Shown here piece after piece: positions 53,585-64,000 of a stretch of DNA of 64,000 nt. Origin of the DNA: Gymnothorax reevesii (lineage: Eukaryota > Chordata > Actinopteri > Anguilliformes > Muraenidae); assembly GCA_029721435.1 (NCBI GenBank), contig CM056573.1, positions 95,306,947-95,370,946 on the forward strand. Reading direction: 5' to 3'. The position numbers and the translations under genes were made by a program. The notes below the pieces were generated by a model, which was not told the origin of the DNA, did no database searches, and saw only the letters and a list, made by a program, of their open reading frames with translations. Positions within the stretch are counted from its first letter, which is position 1. Every line of letters begins with the position of its first letter.

Positions 53585-55023
53585 AATGAGATTGGAAAAA
53601 GAGGATCATTGTTCTGTTCACAGGCTGATGTTAAGTTACAAACAAGAACAGGCAGCTTGCTATTCTATGCTGTGATTTAAATTAATTTGATCTGCTTGGT
53701 ACACATTTAAGTTTAGCAGTGCCACCAGTTAAAATATGGTGATCCCATTGTGCTAAATGTGTGGATGGTGCTGTCCCCTGCCTGACCTGGACAGAATTCA
53801 GAGTTGAAAATAATGAAGTTTTCCTCAAAATTACTGTATGTCATCACCAGGCAAATAAGATTGGACAAATAAAGATATACTTTACACTGCCAGAACATAC
53901 AGTACATGAAATTTCATATGGTTACAACAATGACAGAAATAGCCTCAAAAAGACTTCAACTCCCACAAATTGTCACATTTATTTTTTCTGACGGAACGGT
54001 GTTGCACTTTTGCTTTTTGAGAGAGCCACATTGAGCAATAAATAAATGTTAGCCAATACGCCACCATTAAAAAGTGCTGGCTACAGTTAGTCAGCAGTTG
54101 AAATAGATATGATAAAAAAATCAATGAGGTAAAAAACAATGCTGTAAAGGGAAGATAAATAATAATATAGATGGAGAGCAAAGCAATATGAAAAACAGTG
54201 TTAATGAGTATTACAATAATTACTAGTAATTACTGGGCCCAAAGTAAGGTGCATGGTTCAAAGGGGTCATACTTAATCTTTTAATCAATCATAAGTGTGC
54301 TTTGGGCATAACATGAAATAAACCAATCAGTGTCATCTCCCATTTCCTTTAAAAGCCAGGTGGGCTTGTATCTTGGCAAATAGCTGTTTTTGAGGGTGGA
54401 TTTTCCTTGAAGCAGGAAAAAAAATATCCTCTCTGCAGGGAAGCAGGTCTTCTTGTGTGAGAAATGACAGCGCGTGACCAAACCATTACTGAAAGTATGG
54501 AAACCTCATCAAAGTGATCTCCTAAAATTTAATAAAAATATTTTTAAATTACCAGTCAAAATTGCTGAAATTACCACAGTAAATCCTTTGGGCTACATTA
54601 GAACTTTACATTGCATTACAACTAGTACATACAACAAGCAAAGGAAGAAAGTGTTTTACTTCAGGGTCACTGAAAAAAAATCAAGTGCTGGTGAGGGACA
54701 ATTAAAGAAAATTTAAAATGACTGAGAAAAACAGCCAGCGAGGCAGAAACAAAAATAAAATTATTTTGATTATGCTATCGCATCCCCTTGAATAATATCC
54801 AACAGGAGTGAAAAGAACTTGCTTTTGCTTGGCTGAAGATGGAAGGTCAAATCGATTATATGGAAAAAGTCTAGATTTGCTAGGGAACGTTTCAACAATT
54901 TCATCCGTTGCTTAGGCTGCTACCTAAAAATTCCCCCTTGTAAGATTGTTTGGGTCGTCAGTCAAACTGTAAATAACAATAAACACATTTCAAATGAATT
55001 TCAGACTTCTGTATTTTATAATA
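53585..55023. other. No feature seen (intron)
   Basis: AT-rich, no recognisable gene or repeat. Confidence 0.4.
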
Positions 55024-56434
55024 CAACACCAATTCCGAAATAGTTGGGACAAAGTGTAAATTGTGAATAAAATCAAAACGCAATGACTTTCAAATCACAT
55101 CAGCCAGTATTTTATTCACAATAGACCAGAGATAACATAGCAAATGCTGAAACTGAGAAATTTTACAATTTTATCCACAAAATGAGCTCATTTCAAATTT
55201 GATGGTTGCTACAAGTCTCAAAAAAGTGGGGACAGGAGCCTGTTTACCATGGTGTTGCATCCCCTCTTCTTTTTAACACAGAGTGGAGGCGTCTGGGCAT
55301 TGAGGAGACAAGTTTCTTGCATTTAGCCATTGGAATTTGATCCCACACTTGTGTAATTCAGGCTTCCAGCTGCTGGAGAGTTTTGGGTCTCCTTTGATTG
55401 ACCTTTCGTTTAATTTTGCACCAAATGTTCTCAATCAGTGAAAGATCAGGACTGCAGGCAGGCCAGTTCAGCACACGGACTCTTCTACTACAAAGCCATG
55501 CTGTTGTAATAGCTGCAGTATGTGGTTTTGTATTGTCCTGCTGAAATACACAAGGCCTTCCCTGGAATAGATGTCGTCTGGAGGGGAGCATATGTTGCTC
55601 TAAAACATTTATACAACTTTCAGCATTCATGGTACTTTTTAAAACATGCAAGTATCCCAGACCATATGCACTAATGCATGCACCATCAGAGATGCTGGCT
55701 TTTGAACTGAATGCTGAGAACAGGACGGGTGGTCTTTCTCCTCTTTAGCCTGGAGGACACAACACCCATGATTTACAATAACAATGTCAAATTTGGACTT
55801 TTCTGACCACAGGATACTTTGCCTCTTTGATGCAGTCCATTTAAAATGAGCCTTGGCCCACAGAACATGGCGGCGCTTCTGGATCATGCTCAACAATGGC
55901 TTCCTTTTTGGATGATAGAGTTTTAGGTGGCAACTGTGGATGGCACAGTGGACTGTGTTTACTGACAGTGGTTTCTTTAAGTATTCCTGGCCTCATTTAG
56001 TAATGTCAATGACAGAATCATGCTGGTGAGTGATGCAGTGGCATCTGAGGGCTCGAAGATCATGGGCATCCAGTAACGATCTTCGGCCTTGTCCCTTAGG
56101 CAGAGAGATTTTTCCAGTTTCTCTGAATCTTTTGATGATGGTATGCTCTGTTGATGATGAGACCTTCAAAGCCTTTGCAATTTGATATTGAGGAACATTG
56201 TTTTTAAAGTATTTCACTATTTTTTTTACGCAAGCCTTCACAGGTTGGAGAGCCTCTGGCCATCTTTGAAAATTTGAAATAAGCTCAGTTTATGGATGAA
56301 AATGTAAAATGTCTCAGTTTCAACATTTGAAATATTATCTATGTTCCACTGTAAATAACATATTGGCACATGTGATCTGCAAGTCATTGCATTTTATTCA
56401 CAATTTACACTTCATCCTAACTATTTTGGAATTG
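55024..56434 (-). mobile_element. Tc1 (CAACCCCAATTCC family), copy 3
   Basis: About 1.41 kb on the minus strand. Left end CAACACCAATTCCGAAATAG with TA at 55022-55023. The right end has lost a few bases (CTATTTTGGAATTG then TA at 56435-56436). The subterminal AAATTGTGAATAAAATCAAA is mirrored at about 56385-56410. Confidence 0.86.
55358..56241 (-). pseudogene. Tc1 transposase, copy 3 of the family, frameshifted
   Basis: Minus strand: KYFKNNVPQYQIAKALKVSS and IIKRFRETGKISLPKGQ (helix-turn-helix), a gap, then [20 protein letters not shown] and [10 protein letters not shown], where the first catalytic aspartate is replaced by E, then FQQDNTKPHTAAITTAWLCS and SLIENIWCKI with the D and E intact. 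Stops at about 55990 and frameshifts near 55645 and 55370. It retains the second D that copy 2 (43742-44664) has lost, while copy 2 retains the first D. Confidence 0.87.
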
Positions 56435-56436
56435 TA

Positions 56437-57399
56437 GAACCAGTACAGATGGGCTGCAGGCAGTGGCACAAAAAGTGGGTTTGCAATATATGCAGTGCAT
56501 ATATTCAAGTTTCAGCTTCATAGGCCCAGTGGTTTCGGAGGAGAAGATGTTCACGGACGACGAACGACGACGACGAACAACGGACAAACAGGCCATGACA
56601 TAAGCTCATCTGACTCGTCGTCAGGTGAGCTAAAAATTCATTTGTGTTGTAAATGTCTGATGGCGTTGGCACAAAATAAGTGATATCAGGGTAAAAAGAT
56701 CATTTTATTAAAAAAGAGAAAAATTGTTAGGTTGTATCAGAGCATAGCTCCCTAGTTTATTCCATGTTAGATACTTCCATGCAGTAAAATATTTAGAGAA
56801 ACTTTAATATTTTCAATATTGCATCTTTTTTTGTCTCTCAACTCAAGATCAGTGAACTACTGTTAAACAACTTTCTTGATGCAGTGGCATTTCTCTTTAC
56901 ATGTTGGCAGCTGCAATGGAAACTGCTTATTTAGCTTGGCTGGGATCATCCAGAATGGACTAGCAGGCAACACCATACTTGAACTACAGTATTTCATTTG
57001 CACATACCATAGCTTTTGACCATTAGTAGCCTACAAGCACTATGTTTGTTTTTCTCTCTTTAAACGTTGCAAATTATTACTGCTTGTCCTTTTACAAACA
57101 TTGCAAAAACTATTCAAGGGCTAGTTCAACACAAACTTTGCTTTATATCCTGAAGATATCTTACTTTTTTGATATCTGACTGTTTTGTGAGGAGCAAAGG
57201 AGAGAAGGGTGAATCATCCTCCTACATCTCTGTGGATTCTGCTTGGAGGAACCCATGAAAGATGATCTTACCAAACAATAAGAGAACCTTTGCTCACACA
57301 TTCCAGTGTTACAACAAAAAGTGCACCACAAATTCTGCCATGCATAAAGTTACATTTTGAATGGCAATGGTTTTTGTGACAAGTGTAAATAATTAATTT
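56437..57399. other. Repeat tail fragment, then unassigned intron sequence
   Basis: 56500-56640 contains TCATAGGCCCAGTGG-TTTCGGAGGAGA, an ACGACG-rich run (ACGACGAACGACGACGACGA) and GTCAGGTGAGCTAAAAATTC, a known kind of fish repeat tail. The remaining 750 bp show nothing recognisable. Confidence 0.45.
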
Positions 57400-57702
57400 T
57401 GAACCCGTCACGTGTGGACCAGGTTTTCCAGCTGACATGCCCCCCTCAGACTCAGAATTCCATTCAATGCTTTCCCTCCTATTCAAGTGACTATTGATGT
57501 CCAGCACCTGCACACCACAGGCACTCTCCCCTCACTCATAGCCTGGCTTTATTAAGCAGACCCTTTCAAACTGTGTATCCCCACTTCCAAATTCAGTATT
57601 GTGATTATTCCTTTATTCATTTCCTTTGTCTTTCTCACCTTTAATTTCTGTGTTACACTGTCTAAATATTTATCCTTAGTTGAGCTACTTATTCCAGTTC
57701 TG
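57400..57702 (+). repeat. LTR-like direct repeat, left copy (truncated)
   Basis: Aligns with 59283-59610 (GTTTTCCAGCTGACATGCCC, then CCAAATTCAGTATTGTGATT, ATTCCTTT and ATTTATCCTTAGTTG). It diverges abruptly at 57702, after TTCCAGTTCTG, so it is truncated or interrupted there. Confidence 0.75.
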
Positions 57703-58776
57703 GGGCCTATTGCACTAAAGTCAGATCTTGAGATCCTGGATCAACGTCAAAGCGGGGATTACCATATCCCAAACAGCGTGCCGCTGTCTAAATTTTTTGA
57801 ACAAAGCCAACAGCGGATGGAGGAGGATCGGCTAAAAGAAGCACGATCCTGCTGAGTGCGCGCACACAACTACCTCAAATAGACCCTGAGATTGATCACC
57901 AAATTGCTGATCATCGCCATGGACACTCAGTAGATGCAGCAGACGCATGCGCCAAAATTCACTCAAAGACAGAGGGACAACGTTGTGTCTGAAATTCCTC
58001 TGCTTGCTACTCCTTTAGTTTCTGCCTGAATGGTGCAAGTCATTTGAGAGGAGTATTAAAGTAAGCTAAACTTAAGTGAAAGGAAATCGCGAGGTGTTTC
58101 AGTGCTGTCGAAAAGGAGGAGCTGATGACTTTTCGTCTTTAATTGCAAAAAAATTACTGTGTCTCGTCAAAATGTAAACAATTCCACGTGTCTGTCCGCA
58201 CCTCGCATTTCTGCCTGAGTGATGCCAACCACGGAATTGCGCAACCGATATCTGATAAAAACGGCAGAAATCCCCCGATCAGCGGAAGATTGCCATGCCT
58301 GACAAACGTAAATGGTAGTCCGATCTAGAAGACGTTTTCAGATTAGATGACTTTACTTTCTGCTTTTAATCACTTCTGATGGGGGCTGATTCAAATTAAA
58401 AAGTAAAATGTTATAAATATAAAAATCAGAAGATAACGTCAAGGACCCTCCTGAAAATGTTTTATTCCAGTATCACAAAGCAAGCGACATTCCACACATA
58501 TCCAGCGATAAGGCAACGACTCTACCTTTCCCGTCGCAGTCTGAATAAGATGGAGAATAGTGACAGCAGTGCTGTATAAAGGGGGTTACCGCAGCGATTT
58601 AAGGCCGCGCTGAAACATGGTAAACCACTTCATACAGCACTGGTCATCTTATACTCAGGAAGAAGTCTCAACTTGGGGAATAAGGACAAATGTGATACTG
58701 ACGGACTCTAAATATGGTTAAAACGTTATGTGGAATCGGAACTGATTTAATTGTGATGGTGATGATGCTCGTGATG
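57703..58776. other. Unassigned sequence between LTR-like repeats
   Basis: Starts GGGCCTATTGCACTAAAG, which looks like a DNA-transposon end, but no inverted partner was found. An inverted pair CAGTGCTGTAT and ATACAGCACTG at about 58568 and 58633 forms a hairpin. Confidence 0.35.
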
Positions 58777-59106
58777 CTGAGGGCCTTCTGCAGCCCACTC
58801 CTCACCTTGAGGGCGTTCCACCACCCAATCCTGACCATGAGGGCCTTCTGCAGCCCACTCCTGACTCTGAGGTTGTTCCACCACCTGCTCCTGACCCTGA
58901 GGGAGTTCCGTCACCCGCTTTTGACCCTGAGGGGGTTCCGCCACCTGCTCCTGACCCTGAGGGGGTTCCGCCACCTGCTCCTGACCCTGAGGGGGTTCCG
59001 TCACCCGCTGCTGACCCTGAGGGGGTTCTGCCGCCCGCTGCTGACCCTGAGGGTGTTCCGACGCCTGCTCCTGACCCTGAGGGTATTTTGTCGCCCGCTC
59101 CTGTCA
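58777..59106 (+). repeat. 30-bp minisatellite, 11 units
   Basis: Eleven consecutive 30-bp units of the form CTGAGGGGGTTCCGCCACCT plus GCTCCTGACC, ending at 59106. All three plus frames stay open over the array because the period is a multiple of three. One frame reads PEGVPPPAPD repeats, another FRHLLLTLRG. The coding sense is undetermined and the long ORFs here may be a by-product of the repeat. Confidence 0.92.
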
Positions 59107-59265
59107 TCAGCTCAGAAGGGACCTCCAGCGCTTCTGTCCCCGGCCCAGAGGGACCTCCAATACCTGTTCCCAGACCTGCTCCTGTTTACTCTCCATCTTC
59201 AGTCACCCCTTCCTGTCCTGTTTGCTCATGGGGGCCATGGATCCAGCCACTTGAGTGCGGCCCCT

Positions 59266-59282
59266 GTAGGTGGGGGGGTGGG
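59266..59282 (+). other. Polypurine-like tract before an LTR-like repeat
   Basis: GTAGGTGGGGGGGTGGG directly precedes TGTAATGTTACTC. This is the layout of a polypurine tract and 3' LTR start and suggests a plus-strand element. Confidence 0.55.
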
Positions 59283-59676
59283 TGTAATGTTACTCATGGA
59301 CCGGGTTTTCCAGCTGACATGCCCCCTCCGGTCTCAGAATTCTATTCCACGTTTTCTCTCCTACTCGCCTGATTTCTGATTTCCAGCGCCTGCACACCAT
59401 GAACTCCTGCTAATTAAACAGCCACTCCCCCCTCACTCTTGGTCTGGCGTTGTTAAGCAGACTCTTCAAACCATGCATTCCTACTTCCAAATTCAGTATT
59501 GTGATTATTCCTTTGTCTTCTTTCTCTTTCAAACCCATTTTGCCGGTCTGTAGTTTCTGTCTTACGCTTTCCAATTATTTATCCTTAGTTGTGCTTTCGA
59601 TTCTAGTCCTGCTAATTAAAATTTCAGGTAGATTCCCTCTTCATCCGTCTTCTCCGTTCCTGAGTCCTTCGTAACA
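59283..59676 (+). repeat. LTR-like direct repeat, right copy
   Basis: 394 bp from TGTAATGTTACTCATGGACC to TCCTTCGTAACA. It has TG/CA ends, a polypurine tract on its left and a truncated partner at 57400-57702. It is likely the 3' LTR of a third LTR-retrotransposon family whose coding region is gone or reduced to the minisatellite-bearing segment. Confidence 0.6.
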
Positions 59677-62239
59677 CCCTGATCAGTTACAGCTTATAAT
59701 ACCAGGTCAATGCTGGCATCACATTGGCACCAAGTGAAGAAGGTTAACAATAATATCCCTTCCCTACTGGTGTTGAGCTAAATTAATACAAACTATTTCC
59801 CAGTGGGTACATTCTCAACTGCATGATTTATTTTGGACCTATTCTTTGGAAATGCTGTGAAAATTTTATAAGGTAGAAAGTAAAAATGTTGCCCTGGAAA
59901 TGTGTTAAGTCCTGATTGTCACTGCACCTCTCAATGGTGGTAGAAATCGAGGAGGGTTATTTGCATGTTTATACAGAGTCTGATTGTGGTGTGCTTGATC
60001 TTTATGATGATCTTGAATTTTTATTGTTCCACTTGCCCCACTAGTGTTACCTGTGTCAAGAGGGCTCTTGAACAGCATGTCCTGACAGGTTCTCTCTATC
60101 AACCCCTACACGCGCAACAGCTGGGCATCTTGAGCTCCTAGGGGCAGCCAGAATTTGTATTCTGTCAGCAACCAGGGACGTCCAGACAGATAAAGGCGAA
60201 TGAACTGATTGTGTTGACCTTCCGAGATGACTGGGGAAACAGCAGGACTATGTCATTTAGACGTAAAATATATAATTTATTTTTTTTTTTTCCTCTGACT
60301 CCAGAGACAAAATCTCCTTCACCAGCTCCACATCTTCTCTACGGCAGGTTTTGTATGGTAGGCTATGGACAACTAAGAAATTTCCTACATTTTCTCCTGG
60401 GAACCCTAATTCTGTACACATTTCTGTCCCTTCTCAAATGATGATGTTGATGATGTCTGCAGGTCAGCGTGTTTGACGCCGAGCTGCATGTTCGCGGCAC
60501 TGACCTTTTGGTGGAGATGTCAATGCCTCAGGGATACGTCAGCATGCTCTGTTGTTTTTACAAATGGATGGCCCGTTGGGAGAGGAATTCATTTATTAGT
60601 CTTGTTACTCTATCTGCATCACATAAACCTAGCAGACTGAAAGGGTAATGGGAATCGATGATCTCGGCCAAAAATAAATGAGGTAATTTAAGAAAGATGA
60701 GAGGAAATTGAAAAAGGACACGCTAAGTTTCCTTGGGCATTCCTGCCAATTTCCGAGCCCACCATCATGAGATAGTCAATAGGAGTTGGTGATGCTGACT
60801 GACAAAGGTAAACCGAGGGAAATTGTGTTCCTTTCTGTCACTGCATGTTTCAGCAAGCAAGCTATGAGAACGCAGACTGCTTATTAATTTTATTAGTGCC
60901 ACGCTGGTGGGATGGTAGCTGGTTCCAAACCGAAATCCCAATCAGGGTAGCAAAAGGATCTTTGAGCTTTTTCTGATTGATAATTACGGTCCTCTTCGCT
61001 ATATGACAAGCTATGCGTTCTGGAGCTCATCTGAGAGGCTCTGTTATGATTGAGTGTTTTATGAGTGTTTAATGGCACTGGGGCTGGTCCGTCAAATTGC
61101 GCCCCACTTTCAACACCACAGAGAAACACATGCAGAGTCTCTCAATGTCAAAATGACGGTCTGAAAACATGATTTCCCTCCTATATTTTTAGCCATGCAA
61201 ATAAAAATTTTTTTAATAACTTCTGAACTGTTTAGTCTACTGCAGTGACCTGTTGCCATCGACTCAGGATGCTGTGGCACGTGATTCCTCTGACTCATAA
61301 ATGACAACAGACAAAATGCCATTTCTTCCTTCTTGCAGTAGGGTTATCTTTGAATGATTTCCTGAATGAAGGGAGAGAGGCCACAAGGGTTGCCAGTGAG
61401 CCAAGCCTACATCCATCCTCATAACCTAATGCCTCATGCCTAGGCATGACTTTCGATAAACCTTTTCCGAAATTCTGCAAAAATACTCTCTACGTGCAAT
61501 TGCTTAAGAGCTACATGAGACTACTGGATATTATCCAGATGACATCAGTTAAGGAATATAATTTTGCAATCAAGTTTGGTGCCATTTAGGTCTCTGTGTT
61601 TGGTGTTCATCTGCAGAACCACTCCAGTTTAGTGAGTGATAGACAAGTCTTGATTTAACTACATCCCTGTAGGGCCAAAGTGTGGTGGCGGTGCACCCTT
61701 AGCTTAGGCATATTTCTGTCTCTCTCTGATGCCCTCACATGTAACTCGGCATTTCCAGTGTAAGTGCAATATTCTAAAGCATAGTGTACCTGATCCCACC
61801 AAAAATTCTTCCCTTCTGCTCCGTCATCCAGGATTCGATTTTAAGGATTTTTTTGTGGTAGTCCCGAGGGCAAGTTAGGTCAGGAAGTTAAGTTGCCCTG
61901 CAGCTGCTGAGGTTGCCCTGCCTGGTTCAGTAGTGAGAGGGCCACTGGCGATAAGCAATGTATTTTGGTATGTTCAAAACACCCATCACATTTGATTCAT
62001 ATCCCCATTGATTAAATGATATGGAATATTTTAGTTTATTTTTTTAAAAATTTTTATTTAGTTTTCATGGCTGTGGTTGAGCTGAGGAGTACAGATTAGC
62101 TTAATTTCCGCCATGTTCAGGCCTTCTTGCTTGGATGCCCAACCGCAACCCTAAAACCTCAGTTCTGGATAGGTCACAACAATGGCAGAAGTCTTAAATT
62201 AATGCACCAACTCAGTTATTCATAAAAACTATTTAATCA
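59677..62239. other. Unassigned 2.56-kb intron stretch
   Basis: No gene or repeat recognised. A block at about 60464-60550, following TGATGTCTGCAG, is unusually GC-balanced and open on the plus strand (VSVFDAELHVRGTDLLVEMS). See findings. Confidence 0.35.
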
Positions 62240-62525
62240 TAACACGGGTGGCGAGAACAGGCCATTCAGCCCAACTAGGCTTGCCAGTTTCTTTTTACTG
62301 TTGAGAATATATCACTTCAGATACTCAATGACTCATTAGTATCTAGCTTTAAGTCAAGTCTGCTCTTGAAAATTCCCAAGGTTTCTGCCTCAACAATATG
62401 GTCAGGCAAGCTATTCCACATTACTCTTTGGGTGTAAAAATATTTCCTAATATCCGTGGTAAATTTACCCTTGGTCAACTTCTATTTGTGACGCCGAGTT
62501 CTAATAATAAAACTTGGCTGAAGGA
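62240..62525. repeat. Fragment of a dispersed vertebrate repeat
   Basis: GGCGAGAACAGGCCATTCAG, then CCCAAGGTTTCTGCCTCAAC and CAAGCTATTCCACATTAC match in layout a repeat found widely in fish and other vertebrate introns. It is recognised from general knowledge only. No second copy in the window. Confidence 0.45.
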
Positions 62526-63017
62526 ATCCTACATACAGCGCCCACCATAATTATTTGCACCCCTGGTTAAGATGTGTTAAAAGCCTTGAAATAAATTCAA
62601 TTTTTATTGCAGAAGCATACTCTCACACTGAAAATTGTAGAAAAATGTAACCGTCAACTCAAGTGAAGTGAAGTGAAGTGAAGTGAAGTGAACCCCTGTT
62701 TAAGATGTGTTCTTTAGCTTCTAATAAATTCAGTTTTTTTTCTAAATAATATAGTACCACAATGAAAAAAAGAGGAAAATCCAACCTTTATTTCAAGTGC
62801 ATTTATTCAGCGGGAAAAAAAAATCCCACATGAAGAGAAAATTCTTTTGCATCAAATCACGTGTGCCACAATTATTAGCCCCCCTGATGTTAATACTTTG
62901 TACAAACCCCTTTTGCCAACAAAACAGTGCCTAATCTTCTCCTATAATGCTTCACGAGATGGGAGAATACAGAAAGTGGGATCTTCGACCATTCTTCTTT
63001 GCACAATCTCTCTAAAT

Positions 63018-63231
63018 CAGTGTTCCCCAACCCTCTCCTGGAGGCCCACCTGTCCTGCATGTTTTAGATTTCTCCCTGCTCCAGCACAGGTGATTCAAAT
63101 GATCAGCTCGTTAATCACCCCCTAAAGCTGATTGATGACAGTCTGATCATTTGAATCACCTAGGCTGGAGCAGGGAGAGATCTAAAACATGGAGGACAGG
63201 TGGGCCTCCAGGAGAGGTTTGGGGAATACTG
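63018..63231. mobile_element. hAT-type foldback MITE
   Basis: 214 bp, almost one perfect palindrome: each arm of about 95 bp starts CAGTGTTCCCCAACC or CAGTATTCCCCAAAC, with CTCCTGGAGGCCCACCTGTC in both. It is flanked by a perfect 8-bp target duplication CTCTAAAT (63010-63017 and 63232-63239), typical of hAT elements. It interrupts the transposase gene of the Tc1 copy. Confidence 0.93.
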
Positions 63232-63239
63232 CTCTAAAT

Positions 63240-64000
63240 CATCCAGCGACCTGGGTCCTCTCCTCTGCACTCTCCTCTTCAGCTCACTCCACAAGTTTTC
63301 AATGGGGTTGAGGTCTGGGGACTGAGATGGCCATGGGAGGAGCTTGATTCTGTGTCTGGGTGAACCATTTCTGCGCAGATTTGGCCACATGTTTAGGGTC
63401 ATTATCTGCTGAAAGACCCAGTGACGACCCTTCTTCAGCTTTTGGGCAGAGGCCACCAGATTTTGATTTTAAATGTCCTGGTATTTCAAAGCGTTCATGA
63501 TTCCATGCACCCTAACAAGGTTCCCAGGGCCTCTGGAAGAGAGACAGTCCCACAGCATCACCGATCCTCCCCCATACTTCACGGTGGGCCAACTTAGAGT
63601 GTTTGTTGCCAAAAAGCTCTATCTTGGTCTCATCTGACCAAAGCACACGGTCCCAGTTGAAGTCCCAGTACCGCTCAGTGAACTCCAGACGTTTGCGTTT
63701 ATGATTGTGAGTGAGAAAAGGTTTTTTCTGTGCATGCCTTCCAAACAGCTTGTTGGCATGTAGATAGCACCTGAGGGTTGTTTTGGAGACTTTGTGACCC
63801 CAAGATGCTACCATTTGTTGCAATTCTTTAACAGTGAGCTTTGGAGAACTTTCTATTTCTCTTACCATCCTCCTCACTGTGCGTGGTGGCAAAATAACCT
63901 TGCGTCCTCATCCAGGCTTATTTACCACTGTTACAGTTGTTTTAAACTTCTTAATGATTCCTCTGACAGTAGATATGGGCAGGTGCAGGCGACTAGCTAT
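63240..64000 (-). pseudogene. Tc1 transposase, second family, minus strand, interrupted
   Basis: From the window end downwards: the helix-turn-helix linker (ARKVILPPRTVRRMVREIES-type region near 63892), KLTVKELQQMVASWGHKVSK, LTHNHKRKRLEFTERYWDFN and LWSDETKIELFGNKHS with the first catalytic D. A frameshift near 63580 follows. Then come the second block (GRHWVFQQ; the aspartate falls at a frameshift, QIMTLNMW) and LNPIENLWSELKRRVQRRGP with the catalytic E. It is cut at 63239 by the MITE, with the last residues between 62830 and 63010. Non-functional. Confidence 0.86.

Larger units (their letters stand above)
62536..64000 (-). mobile_element. Tc1-like transposon (family of 27567-29156), runs off the window
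   Basis: Left end CAGCGCCCACCATAATTATT after TA at 62534-62535. Its terminal region carries an expanded GTGAA pentamer run (about 62661-62691), and a partial second copy of the terminal repeat follows (CCCCTGTTTAAGATGTGTT). Transposase on the minus strand. Interrupted by a hAT-type MITE at 63018-63231. The right end is beyond position 64000. Confidence 0.9.

Noticed and set aside
58777..59106. Regular 30-bp repeats considered as a CRISPR array
   Set aside because: Units are directly adjacent with no spacers, and the surroundings are eukaryotic intron. It is a minisatellite.
58714..59379. 221-codon plus-strand frame
   Set aside because: Its length is explained by a 30-bp minisatellite that keeps every plus frame open. 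No conserved domain.

Overview
This window is vertebrate genomic DNA, most likely from a ray-finned (teleost-grade) fish. There are no prokaryotic genes. The only host gene I can support is split into two short exons with canonical GT/AG splice sites, about 24.8 kb apart on the minus strand. The rest is a dense, nested mixture of fish-type transposable elements: Tc1/mariner, L2- and L1-type LINEs, a Ty3/Gypsy family, and Kolobok-, piggyBac-, Harbinger- and hAT-like DNA elements.

Host gene. The exons at 51251-51388 and 26253-26411 (minus strand) join in frame and encode the C-terminal CD225/dispanin-type membrane domain of a SYNDIG1-family protein, called here as syndig1. The N-terminal exon is not in the window. 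Positions 26412-51250 are therefore its last intron, and 51389-64000 is part of the preceding intron. Positions 1-26252 lie downstream of the stop codon.

Layout. 1-1.0 kb: decayed LINE reverse transcriptase. 1.7-5.6 kb: a Gypsy element (minus strand) with two LTRs, a tRNA-Pro primer site and a large internal deletion. 6.5-7.0 kb: solo LTR with a perfect 5-bp target duplication. 7.3-8.9 kb: Tc1 element. 11.6-20.2 kb: a second copy of the same Gypsy family, split by a nearly intact L2 LINE (11.7-15.6 kb). 20.2-21.7 kb: dispersed repeat holding a 1.1-kb foldback element. 22.4-23.2 kb: Tc1 relic. 24.7-25.9 kb: element with two convergent first exons (a P2X7-tail-like acidic ORF and a THAP domain). 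27.6-29.2 kb: Tc1. 29.3-31.6 kb: LINE relic interrupted by an L1 tail. 32.9-34.9 kb: piggyBac-like element containing a Gypsy solo LTR. 42.6-44.9 kb: two Tc1 copies. 45.1-47.4 kb: composite tandem repeat rich in AGGTCA/TGACCT. 48.0-50.5 kb: Kolobok-like element with an intact THAP domain. 51.8-53.6 kb: Harbinger-like element with a Myb/SANT relic. 55.0-56.4 kb: Tc1. 57.4-59.7 kb: LTR-like direct repeats and a 30-bp minisatellite. 62.5-64 kb: Tc1 running off the window, interrupted by a hAT foldback MITE.

Most notable signal. The Gypsy family has the rearranged order gag-protease-integrase-reverse transcriptase-RNase H, with integrase before RT. That is the diagnostic arrangement of Gmr1-like elements, the Gypsy group thought to have given rise to the vertebrate SCAN domain. 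The order is supported by two independent copies. Runners-up are the convergent THAP/P2X7-tail element at 24.7 kb, the TTAA-flanked THAP element at 48 kb, and several nestings whose target duplications give a relative insertion chronology.
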